Below are positions 1 to 9,048 of a stretch of DNA of 64,000 nucleotides, in pieces; the stretch's first letter is position 1; each line of letters begins with the position of its first letter. The translations under genes and the position numbers were made by a program. A model generated the notes under the pieces. That model was given only the letters and a program-made list of their open reading frames with translations, had not been told where the DNA came from and searched no databases. This stretch comes from Afifella aestuarii (GTDB lineage: Bacteria; Pseudomonadota; Alphaproteobacteria; Rhizobiales; Afifellaceae), in NCBI RefSeq assembly GCF_004023665.1, contig NZ_SAUF01000001.1, positions 1 to 64,000 on the forward strand, read 5' to 3'.

Positions 1-238
1 CCCCCCCCCCCGTATCCGGGTCATCTCCTGTGATGAAGGATCCTCCTTAACGTCTCACTGCACCGACCCCGCCGAAGGTGAGTTCGGCGATCGCCGGCGG
101 TGCGGCTTATGCTGCCGCAGCGTCACCAACGCCTTAGAAAAGGCGATCTTGTGGAGACACAATTAAGTTCGAGAAAGATTTGGCCGAGAGGGCGCGGCCT
201 CCGCGCGGAGAGCAGGTTGGTGGCCGAGCTTCGTCCCC
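1..238. other. Window edge, no gene seen; 11-base C run and small hairpins
   Basis: I see no convincing coding region here. The first 11 bases are all C, which is unusual and could be a contig-end artefact. Two short hairpins are visible: GCCTT/AAGGC at 131-144, and GCGCGG/CCGCGC with a 3-nt loop at 192-206. The second lies just past the 3' end of the minus-strand regulator and could help terminate it, although no T-run follows. Confidence 0.5.
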
Positions 239-862
239 TCACCAGACCGGCGGCGTGGTGACCCAAAGGATGCGCGTCCTCGCCTCTGCGAGGTTGCGGA
301 AGCGGTGCGGCAGTCGGCTTTCGAAGGCGAAGGCATCGCCCTCCTTCAAACGGTAGACACTGCCGTCGACGAAGAGCTCCAGGCGGCCTTCCAGCACGAC
401 GCCCGTCTCTTCGCCATCGTGGCTGTAGGCTTCCTCGCCCGAGCCGCCGCCAGGCTCCAGGACGATCTCCATCATTTGTAGCGTGCCTTCCTCGTTCGTC
501 GTGAGGAAGGATTTGACCATGCCTTTGGCGCCGAAATCCACCTGCCGGCGCTCAGCCGCACGAACGATGCGCCGGGCTTCGAGTTCGGACTTCGCCTCCA
601 TGTCGCCGAAGAGCGTGAAGACCGGCATGTCGAGCACATTGCAGATCGCCCTCAGCGCCCGCACGGAAGGCGAAGAAATGCCCCGCTCGATCTGGCTCAA
701 GAGACCGACCGAGATTCCGGCGCCGTCGGCGACCTGCTTCAGCGAAAGACCGCGGCCGCGGCGGGCTTCGCGGACCGCCGAGCCGAGCGAACGGTCCTCT
801 TCCCCCGGCTCGTTGTCGAGTTCCTGAACGGCCAGGGCTTCGCGCGGGTTCGAACCCATCAT
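239..862 (-). CDS. XRE-family regulator with C-terminal cupin domain (PuuR-like)
   Basis: This is a 207-residue transcriptional regulator. An XRE helix-turn-helix spans about residues 26-80 (GISVGLLSQIERGISSPSV is the recognition region), and a cupin sensor domain spans about 128-203 (EPGGGSGEEAYSHDGEETG). This is the architecture of PuuR and related amine or amino-acid regulators. I placed the start at tandem ATG codons (862 and 859) behind a purine-rich stretch. The frame stays open to a TTG at 1006, but that extension has no family character. The gene is divergent from an ABC importer and a PuuB-like oxidase, so it probably controls them and itself in response to a polyamine or related amine. 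The ligand is inferred, not shown. Confidence 0.85.
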   Translation of the reverse strand: MMGSNPREALAVQELDNEPGEEDRSLGSAVREARRGRGLSLKQVADGAGISVGLLSQIERGISSPSVRALRAICNVLDMPVFTLFGDMEAKSELEARRIVRAAERRQVDFGAKGMVKSFLTTNEEGTLQMMEIVLEPGGGSGEEAYSHDGEETGVVLEGRLELFVDGSVYRLKEGDAFAFESRLPHRFRNLAEARTRILWVTTPPVW

Positions 863-886
863 CCGTGCGCTCTCTTTTTCATCACC

Positions 887-1048
887 ATGAACACAATATG
901 GGATTTCTGCTTTCTGGGAAACCGTTCGGCAGCGGGGTTCGCATTCTAACTCCCCCTGGCTCCTCGAAGCCAATGAACACGCCGACCCTGCCACAAAATC
1001 ATTCAATTCGCGGGTTTGCGCGTTTATCGGATTTCATGATAATGAACG
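887..1048. promoter_or_regulatory. Divergent control region with three ATGAAC[A/G] elements
   Basis: The 267-bp spacer between the regulator and the importer holds ATGAACA at 887-893, ATGAACA at 973-979 and ATGAACG at 1042-1048. As I recall it, the E. coli PuuR site ends in AATGAACA, so these may be operator cores. An inverted repeat TTATC-9 nt-GATAA (1024-1042) overlaps the third copy. TGCGCGTTT occurs directly repeated at 1017-1025 and 1051-1059. A possible -35 TTGACG lies at 1062-1067, but no good -10 follows it. Confidence 0.4.
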
Positions 1049-1129
1049 TATGCGCGTTTTCTTGACGCGTCCGATCGTTAGGCCTCGCTTCAGTTGCGGC
1101 GCTTTTATCGATCACAGCGGAAGAAATAA

Positions 1130-1885
1130 ATGGGGAATTTCATGAATATGAAACACGTCGCCTCGCTCGCCTTCGGTCTCGCGATGGCGTTTGCAGCCCC
1201 TGCCTATGCCGAATCCGTCAATGTCGGCGTCACCACGACAGGCGTTCCCTTCACCTTCGTCGACACGGCAAGCCAAGAGCCGACGGGCGCGATGGTCGAT
1301 CTCGCCAAGGCCATCACGGCGGATATCGGCGACGAGGCCGAGTTCAAGGTCGTGGCGTTTTCCGCGCTGATCCCGGCGCTTTCGAGCGGCAAGATCGACC
1401 TCATCTCGGCCGGCATGTTCGCCACCGACGAGCGCAAGAAGGTGGTCAACTTCTCCACCCCCGTCTATTCCTACGGCGACGCCATGTTCGTCGCGGCAGA
1501 CGATACGACGGACTACACCCTCGATGATCTGAAGGGGGAGACGGTCGGCGCGCAGATCGGCACGACCTTTGCCGACAAGCTTCAGGCTCTCGGCACGTTC
1601 GGCGAGGTGAAGCTCTACGATTCCATCGCCGACATCATGCGCGACGTGAAGCTCGGGCGCATCAAGGCGGGCTTCGGTGACAAGCCGATCGTCGCCTACC
1701 AGATCTCTGAAAAGCCGCAACTCGGCGTGCGCCTCGTGGAAGGCTACGAGCCCATGCAGAAGGGCGATGTCGCTGTGGCCGTCTCCAAGGAAAATTCCGC
1801 CCTTCTGGAGAAGGTCAATGGAGCGATCGCGAAGCTGAAAGAGAGCGGCGAGCTCGACAAGATCTTCGCCAAATACGGCCTGTGA
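1130..1885 (+). CDS. ABC transporter substrate-binding protein, amino-acid/amine family
   Basis: This is a 251-residue periplasmic binding protein of family 3 (polar amino acid type). A Sec signal peptide ends at about APAYA/ESVNV. The mature protein opens with a conserved beta strand and the motif for ligand binding (GVPFTFVDTASQEPTGAMVD), and a later DERKKVVNFSTPVY segment is typical of the family. The ATG at 1130 follows GGAAG by 6 nt. An in-frame ATG at 1142 is also possible and gives a cleaner signal peptide. Permease, ATPase and an amine-oxidase-like gene follow on the same strand. The substrate is therefore probably an amine or amino acid, but the sequence alone does not name it. Confidence 0.88.
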   Translation: MGNFMNMKHVASLAFGLAMAFAAPAYAESVNVGVTTTGVPFTFVDTASQEPTGAMVDLAKAITADIGDEAEFKVVAFSALIPALSSGKIDLISAGMFATDERKKVVNFSTPVYSYGDAMFVAADDTTDYTLDDLKGETVGAQIGTTFADKLQALGTFGEVKLYDSIADIMRDVKLGRIKAGFGDKPIVAYQISEKPQLGVRLVEGYEPMQKGDVAVAVSKENSALLEKVNGAIAKLKESGELDKIFAKYGL

Positions 1886-1967
1886 GAGGGGCTCTCGAAC
1901 GTCGCGGTATGATGATCCTTCTCATGCGTGAGGCGGCCTTCGGGCCACCTCACCGGCGAGGTCTCGC

Positions 1968-2624
1968 ATGAGCGACTTCTTCGTCAGTGCGCAAACCTAC
2001 CTGCCCATCCTCCTCAAAGGCATGTGGCTGACGATTTCCGTCACGCTCCTGTCGCTGGCGCTTGCCACCGCGCTCGGGCTGGTCTGGGCGTTGTTTCGCA
2101 CCTCGGGCCTCCGCTGGCTTTCCATCTCGACACGCATCGTGGTGGAATTCGTGCGCGGCATCCCGATCCTGGTCGTTCTCTTCTACATCTATTTCGTGAT
2201 GCCGGAATTCGGCCTCGACCTCACCGCCTTCCAGGCGGGCGTGGCGGGCCTCGCACTCACCTATTCCTGCTATATTGGGGAAACCTTCCGGGCGGGCATC
2301 GAAGCCGTCGACCGGGGCCAGGTGGAGGCCGCCAAATCGATCGGCATGAAGACGCCCTTGATGATGCGGCGGGTGGTGCTGCCGCAGGCTTTCAGGATCG
2401 TGGTGCCGCCCTACGCCAACAACATGGTGATGCTTCTGAAGGATTCCTCGCAGGTGTCGGTGATTTCGGTCGCCGAACTCACCATGCAGGGCAAGATGCT
2501 CGCCTCCTCCACCTTCGACAACATGACCGTCTTCACGCTCGTCGCACTTCTCTATCTGTGCCTGACGGTCCCGCTCAATTTCGCCATGCGCTATGTCGAG
2601 GTGAAGATGGGGCCGGCGCGATGA
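1968..2624 (+). CDS. ABC transporter permease, HisM/polar amino acid type
   Basis: This 218-residue inner-membrane permease has about five hydrophobic segments. It also has the EAA loop near the C-terminal third ([22 protein letters not shown]), which contacts the ATPase. The N-terminus ([20 protein letters not shown]) is characteristic of the HisM/GlnP family. GAGG precedes the ATG at 1968. The stop overlaps the start of the ATPase as ATGA, which implies translational coupling. Only one permease gene is present, so the channel is presumably a homodimer. Confidence 0.9.
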   Translation: MSDFFVSAQTYLPILLKGMWLTISVTLLSLALATALGLVWALFRTSGLRWLSISTRIVVEFVRGIPILVVLFYIYFVMPEFGLDLTAFQAGVAGLALTYSCYIGETFRAGIEAVDRGQVEAAKSIGMKTPLMMRRVVLPQAFRIVVPPYANNMVMLLKDSSQVSVISVAELTMQGKMLASSTFDNMTVFTLVALLYLCLTVPLNFAMRYVEVKMGPAR

Positions 2625-3352
2625 TCAAGCTCGAAAACGTCCACAAGAGCTTCGGCGACCATGAAGTCCTGAAGGGCGTCGACGCGGAGATCGACAAGGG
2701 GCAGGTCGTGTGCCTGATCGGGCCGTCGGGTTCCGGCAAATCGACGCTTCTGCGCTGCATCAACGGGCTCGAAACCTACCAGGCCGGCCGGATCAGCATC
2801 GACGACGAGACCGTCGACGTCACCGCCCCTTCGATCCACGATCTGCGCACGCGCGTCTCCATGGTCTTCCAGCGCTTCAATCTCTTCCCGCACAGGACGG
2901 CGATCGAGAACGTCATGGAAGGGCCGCGCTACGTCCTGAAGCAGGACAAGGCTGCGGTGCGGGAGAAGGCGGAGCGGCTGTTGACGCGGGTCGGGCTCGC
3001 CGACAAGCTCAACGCCTATCCCGCGGCCCTTTCCGGCGGCCAGCAGCAGCGCGTGGCGATTGCCCGGGCGCTCGCCATGGAGCCGGAGGCGATCCTCTTC
3101 GACGAGCCGACCTCGGCGCTCGATCCCGAAATGGTCGGAGAAGTCCTGCAGGTCATGCGGGCGCTGGCGGAAGAGCACATGACCATGCTCGTCGTCACGC
3201 ACGAGATCCTGTTTGCGCGGGAAGTCGCCGACCGCGTGCTTTTCCTGGACGGTGGCCGCATCGTCGAGGAAGGTGCGGCCGACGAGGTGCTGCGGCAGCC
3301 GAAGAACGAACGCACCCAGGATTTTCTACGCCGCGTCACCCATCCGGTTTGA
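2621..3352 (+). CDS. ABC transporter ATP-binding protein, polar amino acid type
   Basis: This is a 243-residue ATPase. It has Walker A (GPSGSGKST), the Q-loop ([11 protein letters not shown]), the ABC signature (LSGGQQQR), Walker B ([11 protein letters not shown]) and the switch histidine (VVTHE). It belongs to the GlnQ/HisP class and energises the importer encoded just upstream. The start is the ATG in the ATGA overlap with the permease gene. Confidence 0.92.
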   Translation: MIKLENVHKSFGDHEVLKGVDAEIDKGQVVCLIGPSGSGKSTLLRCINGLETYQAGRISIDDETVDVTAPSIHDLRTRVSMVFQRFNLFPHRTAIENVMEGPRYVLKQDKAAVREKAERLLTRVGLADKLNAYPAALSGGQQQRVAIARALAMEPEAILFDEPTSALDPEMVGEVLQVMRALAEEHMTMLVVTHEILFAREVADRVLFLDGGRIVEEGAADEVLRQPKNERTQDFLRRVTHPV

Positions 3353-3375
3353 TCATCGAACCTTCGGAGACTGCC

Positions 3376-4641
3376 ATGTCAGAACATGTTGCTTCTCTTT
3401 GGGCCGCCACCGCCACGCCGGCGCCGGAGACACCGCCGCTCATCGGCGAGGTCAGTGCGGATGTCGCCGTCATCGGCGCGGGCTTTACGGGTCTTTCCAC
3501 CGCGCTCAGGCTCGCCGAAGGCGGGGCCAAGGTCGTCGTCATCGACGCATACGAGCCGGGCTTCGGCGCGAGCGGGCGCAATGGCGGCCAGGTGATCCCC
3601 GGCCTCAAATACGATCCCGACACGCTCGACAAACTCTACGGCGAGGCCACGACAGAATTTGCCGGGCGCACGGCAGATACGACGTTCGCGCTCATCGCCA
3701 AACATGGCATCGCCTGCGATGCCGCCCAGCACGGCTGGATCCAGGCATCGCTCAAAGAGAGCCACCTGCCGCTCCTGCGCACCCGCATGGAAGAATGGCA
3801 GCGGCGCGGGGCACCGGTGGACATGCTCGACGCGGCGGGCATGGCGGAAAAGACCGGCAGCGAGCGTTTCGCCGGCGGCTGGATCGATCGCCGTGCGGGG
3901 CGCCTGCACCCGCTCAATTACGCCCGTGGGCTTGCCAAAGCCGCGATCGCGGCCGGCGTCCGCGTCTGCGGCGACAGCGAGGCGCGTTCGCTCACACGCA
4001 CAGAGAGCGGCTGGATGATCGCGGTCGGCTCAAGGGGCAAGCTCCGCGCCAATGAGGTGGTGGTGGCGACCAACGGCTATACCGGCAGCTTGTGGCCCAA
4101 GCTGAAGGCGACGGTGGTGCCGGCCACCAGCATCCAGATCGCCACCAGACCGCTTCCCGAGGACCTTCTCGCCAAAATCTTGCCCGAGCGCAGCGTCGTC
4201 TCGGACAGCCGGCGCATCGCCAATTATTTCCGCATCGGCCCGGAGAACCGCTTCATGATCGGCGGGCGCGGCCCCTTCGGCGCCCCGGAAGTGCCAGGCC
4301 ATTACCGCCGGCTGATTGCGGCCATGCACACGCTCTACCCGCAGACGCGGGAGCTCGCGATCGACTATTTCTGGGCCGGACGCGTGGCGATGACGCGCGA
4401 TCACCTTCCGCATGTGCATCAGCCGGCGCCCAATCTCACCATGGCACTCGGCTACAACGGCCGCGGCGTCGGGCTTGCGACCTCGCTCGGCCAGGCGATC
4501 GGCGCGCATCTTCTCGACCGCTCAGCACCCCTGCCGCTGAAGCTCACCGACATCACGCCTTTGCCGGCGCACGGCCTGCACCCGATCTACGCCACGGCGA
4601 TGATCAACTATTATCGGCTGAGAGATTTTTTCGAGAAGTAG
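3376..4641 (+). CDS. FAD-dependent oxidoreductase, gamma-glutamylputrescine oxidase-like
   Basis: This 421-residue member of the DAO/PuuB flavoenzyme family oxidises a C-N bond. A dinucleotide-binding motif (VIGAGFTGLS) lies near residues 33-42 after a short N-terminal lead, followed by the family block GFGASGRNGGQ. The C-terminal FAD contact is LGYNGRGVGLA. GGAG at 3366-3369 sets the ATG at 3376. It is the last gene of the importer operon. The rest of the Puu pathway (puuA, puuC, puuD) is not in the window, so the true substrate could be gamma-glutamylputrescine, another glutamylated amine or an N-alkyl amino acid. Confidence 0.82.
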   Translation: MSEHVASLWAATATPAPETPPLIGEVSADVAVIGAGFTGLSTALRLAEGGAKVVVIDAYEPGFGASGRNGGQVIPGLKYDPDTLDKLYGEATTEFAGRTADTTFALIAKHGIACDAAQHGWIQASLKESHLPLLRTRMEEWQRRGAPVDMLDAAGMAEKTGSERFAGGWIDRRAGRLHPLNYARGLAKAAIAAGVRVCGDSEARSLTRTESGWMIAVGSRGKLRANEVVVATNGYTGSLWPKLKATVVPATSIQIATRPLPEDLLAKILPERSVVSDSRRIANYFRIGPENRFMIGGRGPFGAPEVPGHYRRLIAAMHTLYPQTRELAIDYFWAGRVAMTRDHLPHVHQPAPNLTMALGYNGRGVGLATSLGQAIGAHLLDRSAPLPLKLTDITPLPAHGLHPIYATAMINYYRLRDFFEK

Positions 4642-4653
4642 GGGCGACAACTT

Positions 4654-4683
4654 TCGGCGCCCGTTCGCGAGGATGGGCGCCGA
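4654..4683 (+). terminator. Hairpin after the importer-oxidase operon
   Basis: A perfect 9-bp stem, TCGGCGCCC/GGGCGCCGA, with a 12-nt loop begins 12 nt after the oxidase stop codon. No T-run follows, so it may be a weak or factor-assisted terminator, or an mRNA-stabilising hairpin. Confidence 0.4.
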
Positions 4684-4769
4684 GCGTCTCCGCCAAGCCC
4701 CAAACCGCACGCCTACGCAGGCGGCAAAGCATCAAAAATGTCGTTGGATGAACGCTTTGGCGGGGTGCC

Positions 4770-4791
4770 GGCGCGCCGTATTCGGCGCGCC
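4770..4791 (-). terminator. Hairpin just downstream of tRNA-Leu
   Basis: A perfect 9-bp GC-rich stem (GGCGCGCCG/CGGCGCGCC) with loop TATT lies 10 nt past the CCA end of the tRNA on the minus strand. It is well placed to end the tRNA transcript, although no U-tract follows. Confidence 0.5.
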
Positions 4792-4801
4792 TCCCGAAGA
4801 G

Positions 4802-4886
4802 TGGTGCCCAGGAGAGGACTCGAACCTCCACGCCTTGCGGCACACGGACCTGAACCGTGCGCGTCTACCAATTCCGCCACCTGGGC
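4802..4886 (-). tRNA. tRNA-Leu, anticodon CAG
   Basis: An 85-nt tRNA reads on the minus strand from GCCCAGG to an encoded CCA. The acceptor stem GCCCAGG pairs with CCTGGGC, followed by discriminator A. The anticodon stem-loop reads CACGG-TTCAGGT-CCGTG, giving anticodon CAG. A short variable arm and a canonical T-loop (GTTCGAGTC) follow. It starts 41 nt after the corC stop codon on the same strand. Confidence 0.95.
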
Positions 4887-4927
4887 TCGGGAGCGGGCAC
4901 CCCCTTAAGCCCTGGCGAGGGGTGAAG

Positions 4928-6070
4928 TCAATCGGAAGTGTCGCTCGATGACGGACTTTCCGTCGCGCGCGGCTTATCGGCGATCTGAAGGGCCGGCGGG
5001 GACCCGGATGGGGCCGGCAAAGCGGGGTCTGCGGCCTGGCGGCTCTTCACCCTTTGCACCAGCCGTCCCTTGCGCCGCTCGCGGATCCTGACCCGCTTGA
5101 TGCGGCGCGGATCGGCCTCCAGGATCTCGATCTCGAAACCGTCGAGCGCATTGACGATCTCGCCCCGGACCGGGATGCGACCAAGCAGCGTATAGATGAG
5201 CCCGCCCACGGTCTCGACCTCCTCGCCGAGCTCGCCCATCTGGAAGGCGGGGCCGATCACGTCGGCCAGCTCGTCGAGTTCGGCACGGGCATCGGCGACG
5301 AAGACGCCTTCCGCCACTTTGGCGATATCGGCATCTTCCTCGTCGTCGTGCTCGTCTTCGATTTCGCCGACAATGGTTTCCACGAGATCCTCGAGCGAAA
5401 CGAGACCGTCGGTGCCGCCATATTCGTCGATGACGAGCGCCATCTGCGTGCGCCCCGCCTGCATCCGCTCCAGGAGCATGCGCGCCGGCATGGAAGGCGG
5501 CACGAAGAGAATGGGGCGGATAATGCCGGACGAGCGCAGCGGCTGGCTGAGATCAACGGGCGAGAAATCCAGCGAGGCTGAGAAACGGAAGCGGCGTTCC
5601 GTCTCCTCCTCGGCCGCCGCCATGCTTTCAGGCTGCTCCAGATCCTTGCGCGCATGCTCAAGCATCCAGCCCATGACGTCCTTCAGATGGACCATGCCCA
5701 TCGGATCATCGAGCGTTTCGCGGTAGACGGGCAGGCGCGAATGCCCGGCCTCCTTGAAGGCCATCAGGACGGTGGCGAGCGGCACGTCATGGTCGACCGC
5801 GTCGATATCGGCGCGCGGCACCATGACATCGTCGACACGCATATCCCCGAGCTTGAGGACGGCGCGCAGCATGGCGCGCTCTTCCGGCGCGAAGGCTTCT
5901 CCGTCGACTTCGTCGGCGGCGAGCACATGTTCGATTTCGGAGCGCGCGGAGCCGTTCGACTTGCCGCCGATCAGGACCTTGAAGCTCGCGCGCAGGCGAT
6001 CTCCCACACTTTCGGGCGTAGATTCATCGTAAGAAAGCCCCGCAGGACTTCGAGATCGGTCGTCGTTCAT
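4928..6070 (-). CDS. corC: Hemolysin-like CBS-domain protein, CorC family
   Basis: This 380-residue cytoplasmic protein has a CBS-domain pair (about residues 78-245, starting [12 protein letters not shown] and including [18 protein letters not shown]). A C-terminal CorC_HlyC (transporter-associated) domain spans about 255-340, and the tail is charged. CorC proteins are linked to Mg/Co tolerance and membrane stress. The gene overlaps ybeY by ATGA, the usual arrangement. Its usual downstream partner lnt is not here but 49 kb away, and tRNA-Leu takes that position. The divalent-cation role is inferred from the family. Confidence 0.88.
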   Translation of the reverse strand: MNDDRSRSPAGLSYDESTPESVGDRLRASFKVLIGGKSNGSARSEIEHVLAADEVDGEAFAPEERAMLRAVLKLGDMRVDDVMVPRADIDAVDHDVPLATVLMAFKEAGHSRLPVYRETLDDPMGMVHLKDVMGWMLEHARKDLEQPESMAAAEEETERRFRFSASLDFSPVDLSQPLRSSGIIRPILFVPPSMPARMLLERMQAGRTQMALVIDEYGGTDGLVSLEDLVETIVGEIEDEHDDEEDADIAKVAEGVFVADARAELDELADVIGPAFQMGELGEEVETVGGLIYTLLGRIPVRGEIVNALDGFEIEILEADPRRIKRVRIRERRKGRLVQRVKSRQAADPALPAPSGSPPALQIADKPRATESPSSSDTSD

Positions 6071-6567
6071 GATCCTGGGACCGGAAAGGCAGCATCGGCC
6101 TGACGATAGGGATCGGCAATGCCGAGCCGGGCCAGCGCGTCCTTCTCCAGCGTTTCCATCTCCTCTGCTTCACTGTCTATTTGGTGATCATGGCCCAGCA
6201 GATGCAAGCAGCCATGCACAAGTAAATGGGCGAAATGGTCGAGAAAAGCTTTCTTCTGCTCTTCGGCTTCACGCTCGATCGTCTCAAAAGCGAAGACGAT
6301 GTCGCCCAAAAGCGGTCCCGGCGGCTGCGGATAGGACAAGACGTTCGTCGGCTTGTCCTTGCCGCGCCAATCGCGGTTGAGGCGCGCGATCGTCGCATCG
6401 TCGGTCAGGACGATGCTGAGCTCCACAGGCTCAAGGACACCTTGCGGAGGCGTCCAGCCGGCCACGGCAAGGGCCGCGTCAACGGCCTTGTCCATCAACG
6501 GGTCGAGCTCGCTCTGCGAAGGCCAGGCCTCCGTCTCGCGAATCACGTCGATCGCAACGGGAGACAT
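6067..6567 (-). CDS. ybeY: Endoribonuclease YbeY, 16S rRNA maturation
   Basis: This 166-residue metal-dependent endoribonuclease acts in 16S rRNA 3'-end maturation and ribosome quality control. The zinc motif [15 protein letters not shown] shows the three metal-binding histidines. [18 protein letters not shown] is the family block before it. GAGGA precedes the ATG at 6567, and the gene starts 6 nt after the phoH stop codon. Confidence 0.95.
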   Translation of the reverse strand: MSPVAIDVIRETEAWPSQSELDPLMDKAVDAALAVAGWTPPQGVLEPVELSIVLTDDATIARLNRDWRGKDKPTNVLSYPQPPGPLLGDIVFAFETIEREAEEQKKAFLDHFAHLLVHGCLHLLGHDHQIDSEAEEMETLEKDALARLGIADPYRQADAAFPVPGS

Positions 6568-6573
6568 GTGTCC

Positions 6574-7605
6574 TCAGAGCTCGCCCTTGGAGACCGCACG
6601 GCTTTGCTTGTCATAGGCATCAACGATGCGCTGCACGAGAGCGTGGCGCACCACGTCCTCCGCGCCGAAGCGCACGATCTCGATGCCTTCCACGCCGTTC
6701 AGGATGCGCGTCGCTTCCATGAGGCCGGAAATGTCGCCTTCCCTGAGATCAATCTGCGTCGGATCGCCGGTCACCACCATTTTCGACCCTTCGCCGAGGC
6801 GGGTCAAAAACATCTTCATCTGCATCGCGGTGGTGTTCTGCGCCTCATCGAGGATGACGACGGCATGGGAGAGCGTGCGCCCGCGCATGAAGGCGAGCGG
6901 CGCGATCTCGATCGTGCCGGAAGCGAGAAGCCGCTCCACCTTGTCGGCGGCCATCATGTCATAGAGGGCGTCGTAAAGCGGCCTGAGATAGGGATCGACC
7001 TTCTCGCGCATGTCGCCCGGCAGAAAGCCGAGCCTCTCGCCGGCTTCGACCGCGGGGCGCGATAAGATGATGCGTTCGATGTCGCCGCGCTCCAGAAGGG
7101 CGGCGGCGAAGGCGACCGCGAGATAGGTCTTGCCGGTGCCGGCCGGACCGATGCCGAAGATGAGCTCGCAACGGTCCATCGCCCGAATATACGTGTCCTG
7201 GCGCGGCGTGCGGGCGGTGACGGAGCGCTTGCGCGTGCCGATCTGGGCAAGCTGCACGCGCGAGCCCGTCTCCAGGCTCGGCAGCGACCATTGTGCGCCC
7301 GGCGTATCGGCCATGCGGATCGCACCCTCCACGTCGCCCTGCAGCACGTCGTGACCTTCCAGGAGACGCTGATAGAGCGTGTTGAGGATGGCGCGCGCCT
7401 GACGCAGCTCGTCCGGCTCGCCGATGAGGCGCACGACATTGCCGCGGGCGACGGCTTCCACGCCGATCCGCCGCTCGATCAGGGCAAGGTTCTGGTCGTA
7501 TTCGCCGAAAAGAGCGCTCGCCAGACGGTTGTCGTCGAAGACGAGTTCGATCTCTTCCGAAGTCGCGGATCTTTCCCGCTTCGGCCGCGGACGCGACACT
7601 GCCAT
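6574..7605 (-). CDS. phoH: PhoH family ATPase
   Basis: This is a 343-residue PhoH-type P-loop ATPase. Walker A is GPAGTGKT (153-160) and Walker B is VILDEAQN. The N-terminal segment before the ATPase contains a KH-like fold (EAVARGNVVRLIGEP). It is encoded between miaB and ybeY, as in most alphaproteobacteria, and is thought to act in RNA metabolism with YbeY. Its ATG overlaps the miaB stop by one base (TGATG). Confidence 0.93.
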   Translation of the reverse strand: MAVSRPRPKRERSATSEEIELVFDDNRLASALFGEYDQNLALIERRIGVEAVARGNVVRLIGEPDELRQARAILNTLYQRLLEGHDVLQGDVEGAIRMADTPGAQWSLPSLETGSRVQLAQIGTRKRSVTARTPRQDTYIRAMDRCELIFGIGPAGTGKTYLAVAFAAALLERGDIERIILSRPAVEAGERLGFLPGDMREKVDPYLRPLYDALYDMMAADKVERLLASGTIEIAPLAFMRGRTLSHAVVILDEAQNTTAMQMKMFLTRLGEGSKMVVTGDPTQIDLREGDISGLMEATRILNGVEGIEIVRFGAEDVVRHALVQRIVDAYDKQSRAVSKGEL

Positions 7606-8981
7606 CAGGCGGAAAGCCTTTCCAATGGGGGGCTCATCAGGCTGGCGAAAAGAGAGTTGGCGCCGATCTCATCCACCTTCACGGTGACGATCTCGCCGAT
7701 CAGATGCGCCGGCGCATCGACATGCACGGCCTGCAGGAAGGGCGAGCGGCCGACGAGCTGGCCTGGACGCCTGCCGGGCTTTTCCAGGAGCACATCGATG
7801 ACCCTGCCCTGCATGGCCGCATTGAAGCGCGTCTGCTGTTCGCTCAAAAGCGCCTGAAGGCGCTGCAGACGTTCCGACTTCACGGCTTCGTCCAGCTGCT
7901 CACGCTCGGCCGCCGGCGTGCCGGGACGAGGCGAATATTTGAAGGAATAGGCCGAGGCATAACCCACGCGGGCGACGAGATCCATCGTGGCGGCGAAATC
8001 GTCCTCGCTCTCGCCCGGAAAGCCGACGATGAAATCGCCCGACAGAGCAAGATCGGGGCGCGCCTCGCGCAGCCGGTCGACGAGACGGAAATACTCATCG
8101 CGCCCATGACGGCGGTTCATGGCTGCCAGGATCTTGTCGGAGCCCGACTGCACGGGAAGATGCAGATACGGCATCAGCTTGTCGCAGTCGCGATGGGCGG
8201 CGATCAGATCGTCAGCCATGTCGCGCGGATGCGAGGTCGTGTAGCGGATGCGCTCCAGCCCCTCGATCTCCGCCAGCTCAAGCACGAGACGGGCAAGCGA
8301 CCAGTCGGACCCGTCCTCGGCCTCGCCGTGATAGGCGTTGACGTTCTGGCCGAGAAGCATGATCTCGCGCACGCCGGAGCCGACGAGACGCCGCGCTTCG
8401 GCGAGGATCTTGGCGACCGGACGGGAGAATTCGCCGCCGCGCGTATAAGGCACGACGCAGAAGGTGCAGAACTTGTCACAGCCTTCCTGCACCGTGAGGA
8501 ACGCCGTCGGATTGAGCGCGAGCCCGGGACGTGCGCGGGCGCGCGAGGGAATATGGTCGAATTTGTCTTCCGCCGGGAATTCGGTTTCCACCGCCGCGCC
8601 GCCTTCACGGGCGCGCGTAAGCGCGGCGCCGAGACGATGATAGCTCTGCGGGCCGACGACGACATCGACGATCGGCGCGCGGCGGATGATCTCCTCGCCT
8701 TCGGCCTGCGCCACACAGCCGGCGATGGCGATCTCCACGCGCCGGCCTTCCTCCTTCGCCGCCTCTTTCAAGGGGCGCAGGCGGCCGACCTCGGAATAGA
8801 CCTTCTCGGCGGCCTTTTCGCGGATATGGCAGGTGTTCAGGACAATAAGATCGGCGTCTTCCGCCGTCTCGACAGCATCATAGCCGTCACGTGCCAGCAC
8901 GTCCGTCATACGATCGGAATCGTAGACGTTCATCTGACATCCGTACGTCTTGATGAAAACTTTGCGTCTCGCCGTGTTCAT
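7605..8981 (-). CDS. miaB: tRNA-2-methylthio-N6-dimethylallyladenosine synthase MiaB
   Basis: This 458-residue radical-SAM methylthiotransferase converts i6A37 to ms2i6A37 in tRNAs that read UNN codons. The N-terminal UPF0004 domain has cysteines in [20 protein letters not shown] and IAGCVAQAE, which bind one cluster. The radical-SAM motif is CDKFCTFC, and a TRAM domain ends the protein. I chose the ATG at 8981 ([16 protein letters not shown]), which matches the family start. The open frame runs to a TTG at 9074 that would overlap plsC. Confidence 0.95.
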   Translation of the reverse strand: MNTARRKVFIKTYGCQMNVYDSDRMTDVLARDGYDAVETAEDADLIVLNTCHIREKAAEKVYSEVGRLRPLKEAAKEEGRRVEIAIAGCVAQAEGEEIIRRAPIVDVVVGPQSYHRLGAALTRAREGGAAVETEFPAEDKFDHIPSRARARPGLALNPTAFLTVQEGCDKFCTFCVVPYTRGGEFSRPVAKILAEARRLVGSGVREIMLLGQNVNAYHGEAEDGSDWSLARLVLELAEIEGLERIRYTTSHPRDMADDLIAAHRDCDKLMPYLHLPVQSGSDKILAAMNRRHGRDEYFRLVDRLREARPDLALSGDFIVGFPGESEDDFAATMDLVARVGYASAYSFKYSPRPGTPAAEREQLDEAVKSERLQRLQALLSEQQTRFNAAMQGRVIDVLLEKPGRRPGQLVGRSPFLQAVHVDAPAHLIGEIVTVKVDEIGANSLFASLMSPPLERLSA

Positions 8982-9048
8982 GAAAAACGGCGCGTGCTCC
9001 TCGCCAAGCGCATCATATACCAGCTTTAACCGAATTGAGCCGCGCTCG

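Noticed and set aside
846-857. GGGTTCGAACCC looks like a tRNA T-arm
   Set aside because: It lies at the start of the XRE regulator gene and no acceptor, D or anticodon stem can be formed around it.
1928-2620. Plus-strand open frame joined to the ABC ATPase
   Set aside because: It runs through the permease gene in another frame; the ATPase begins at the ATGA overlap at 2621.
4654-4791. Two GC-rich hairpins beside the tRNA as integration (att) sites
   Set aside because: No integrase gene and no repeat of the tRNA 3' end occur nearby, so terminators are the simpler reading.
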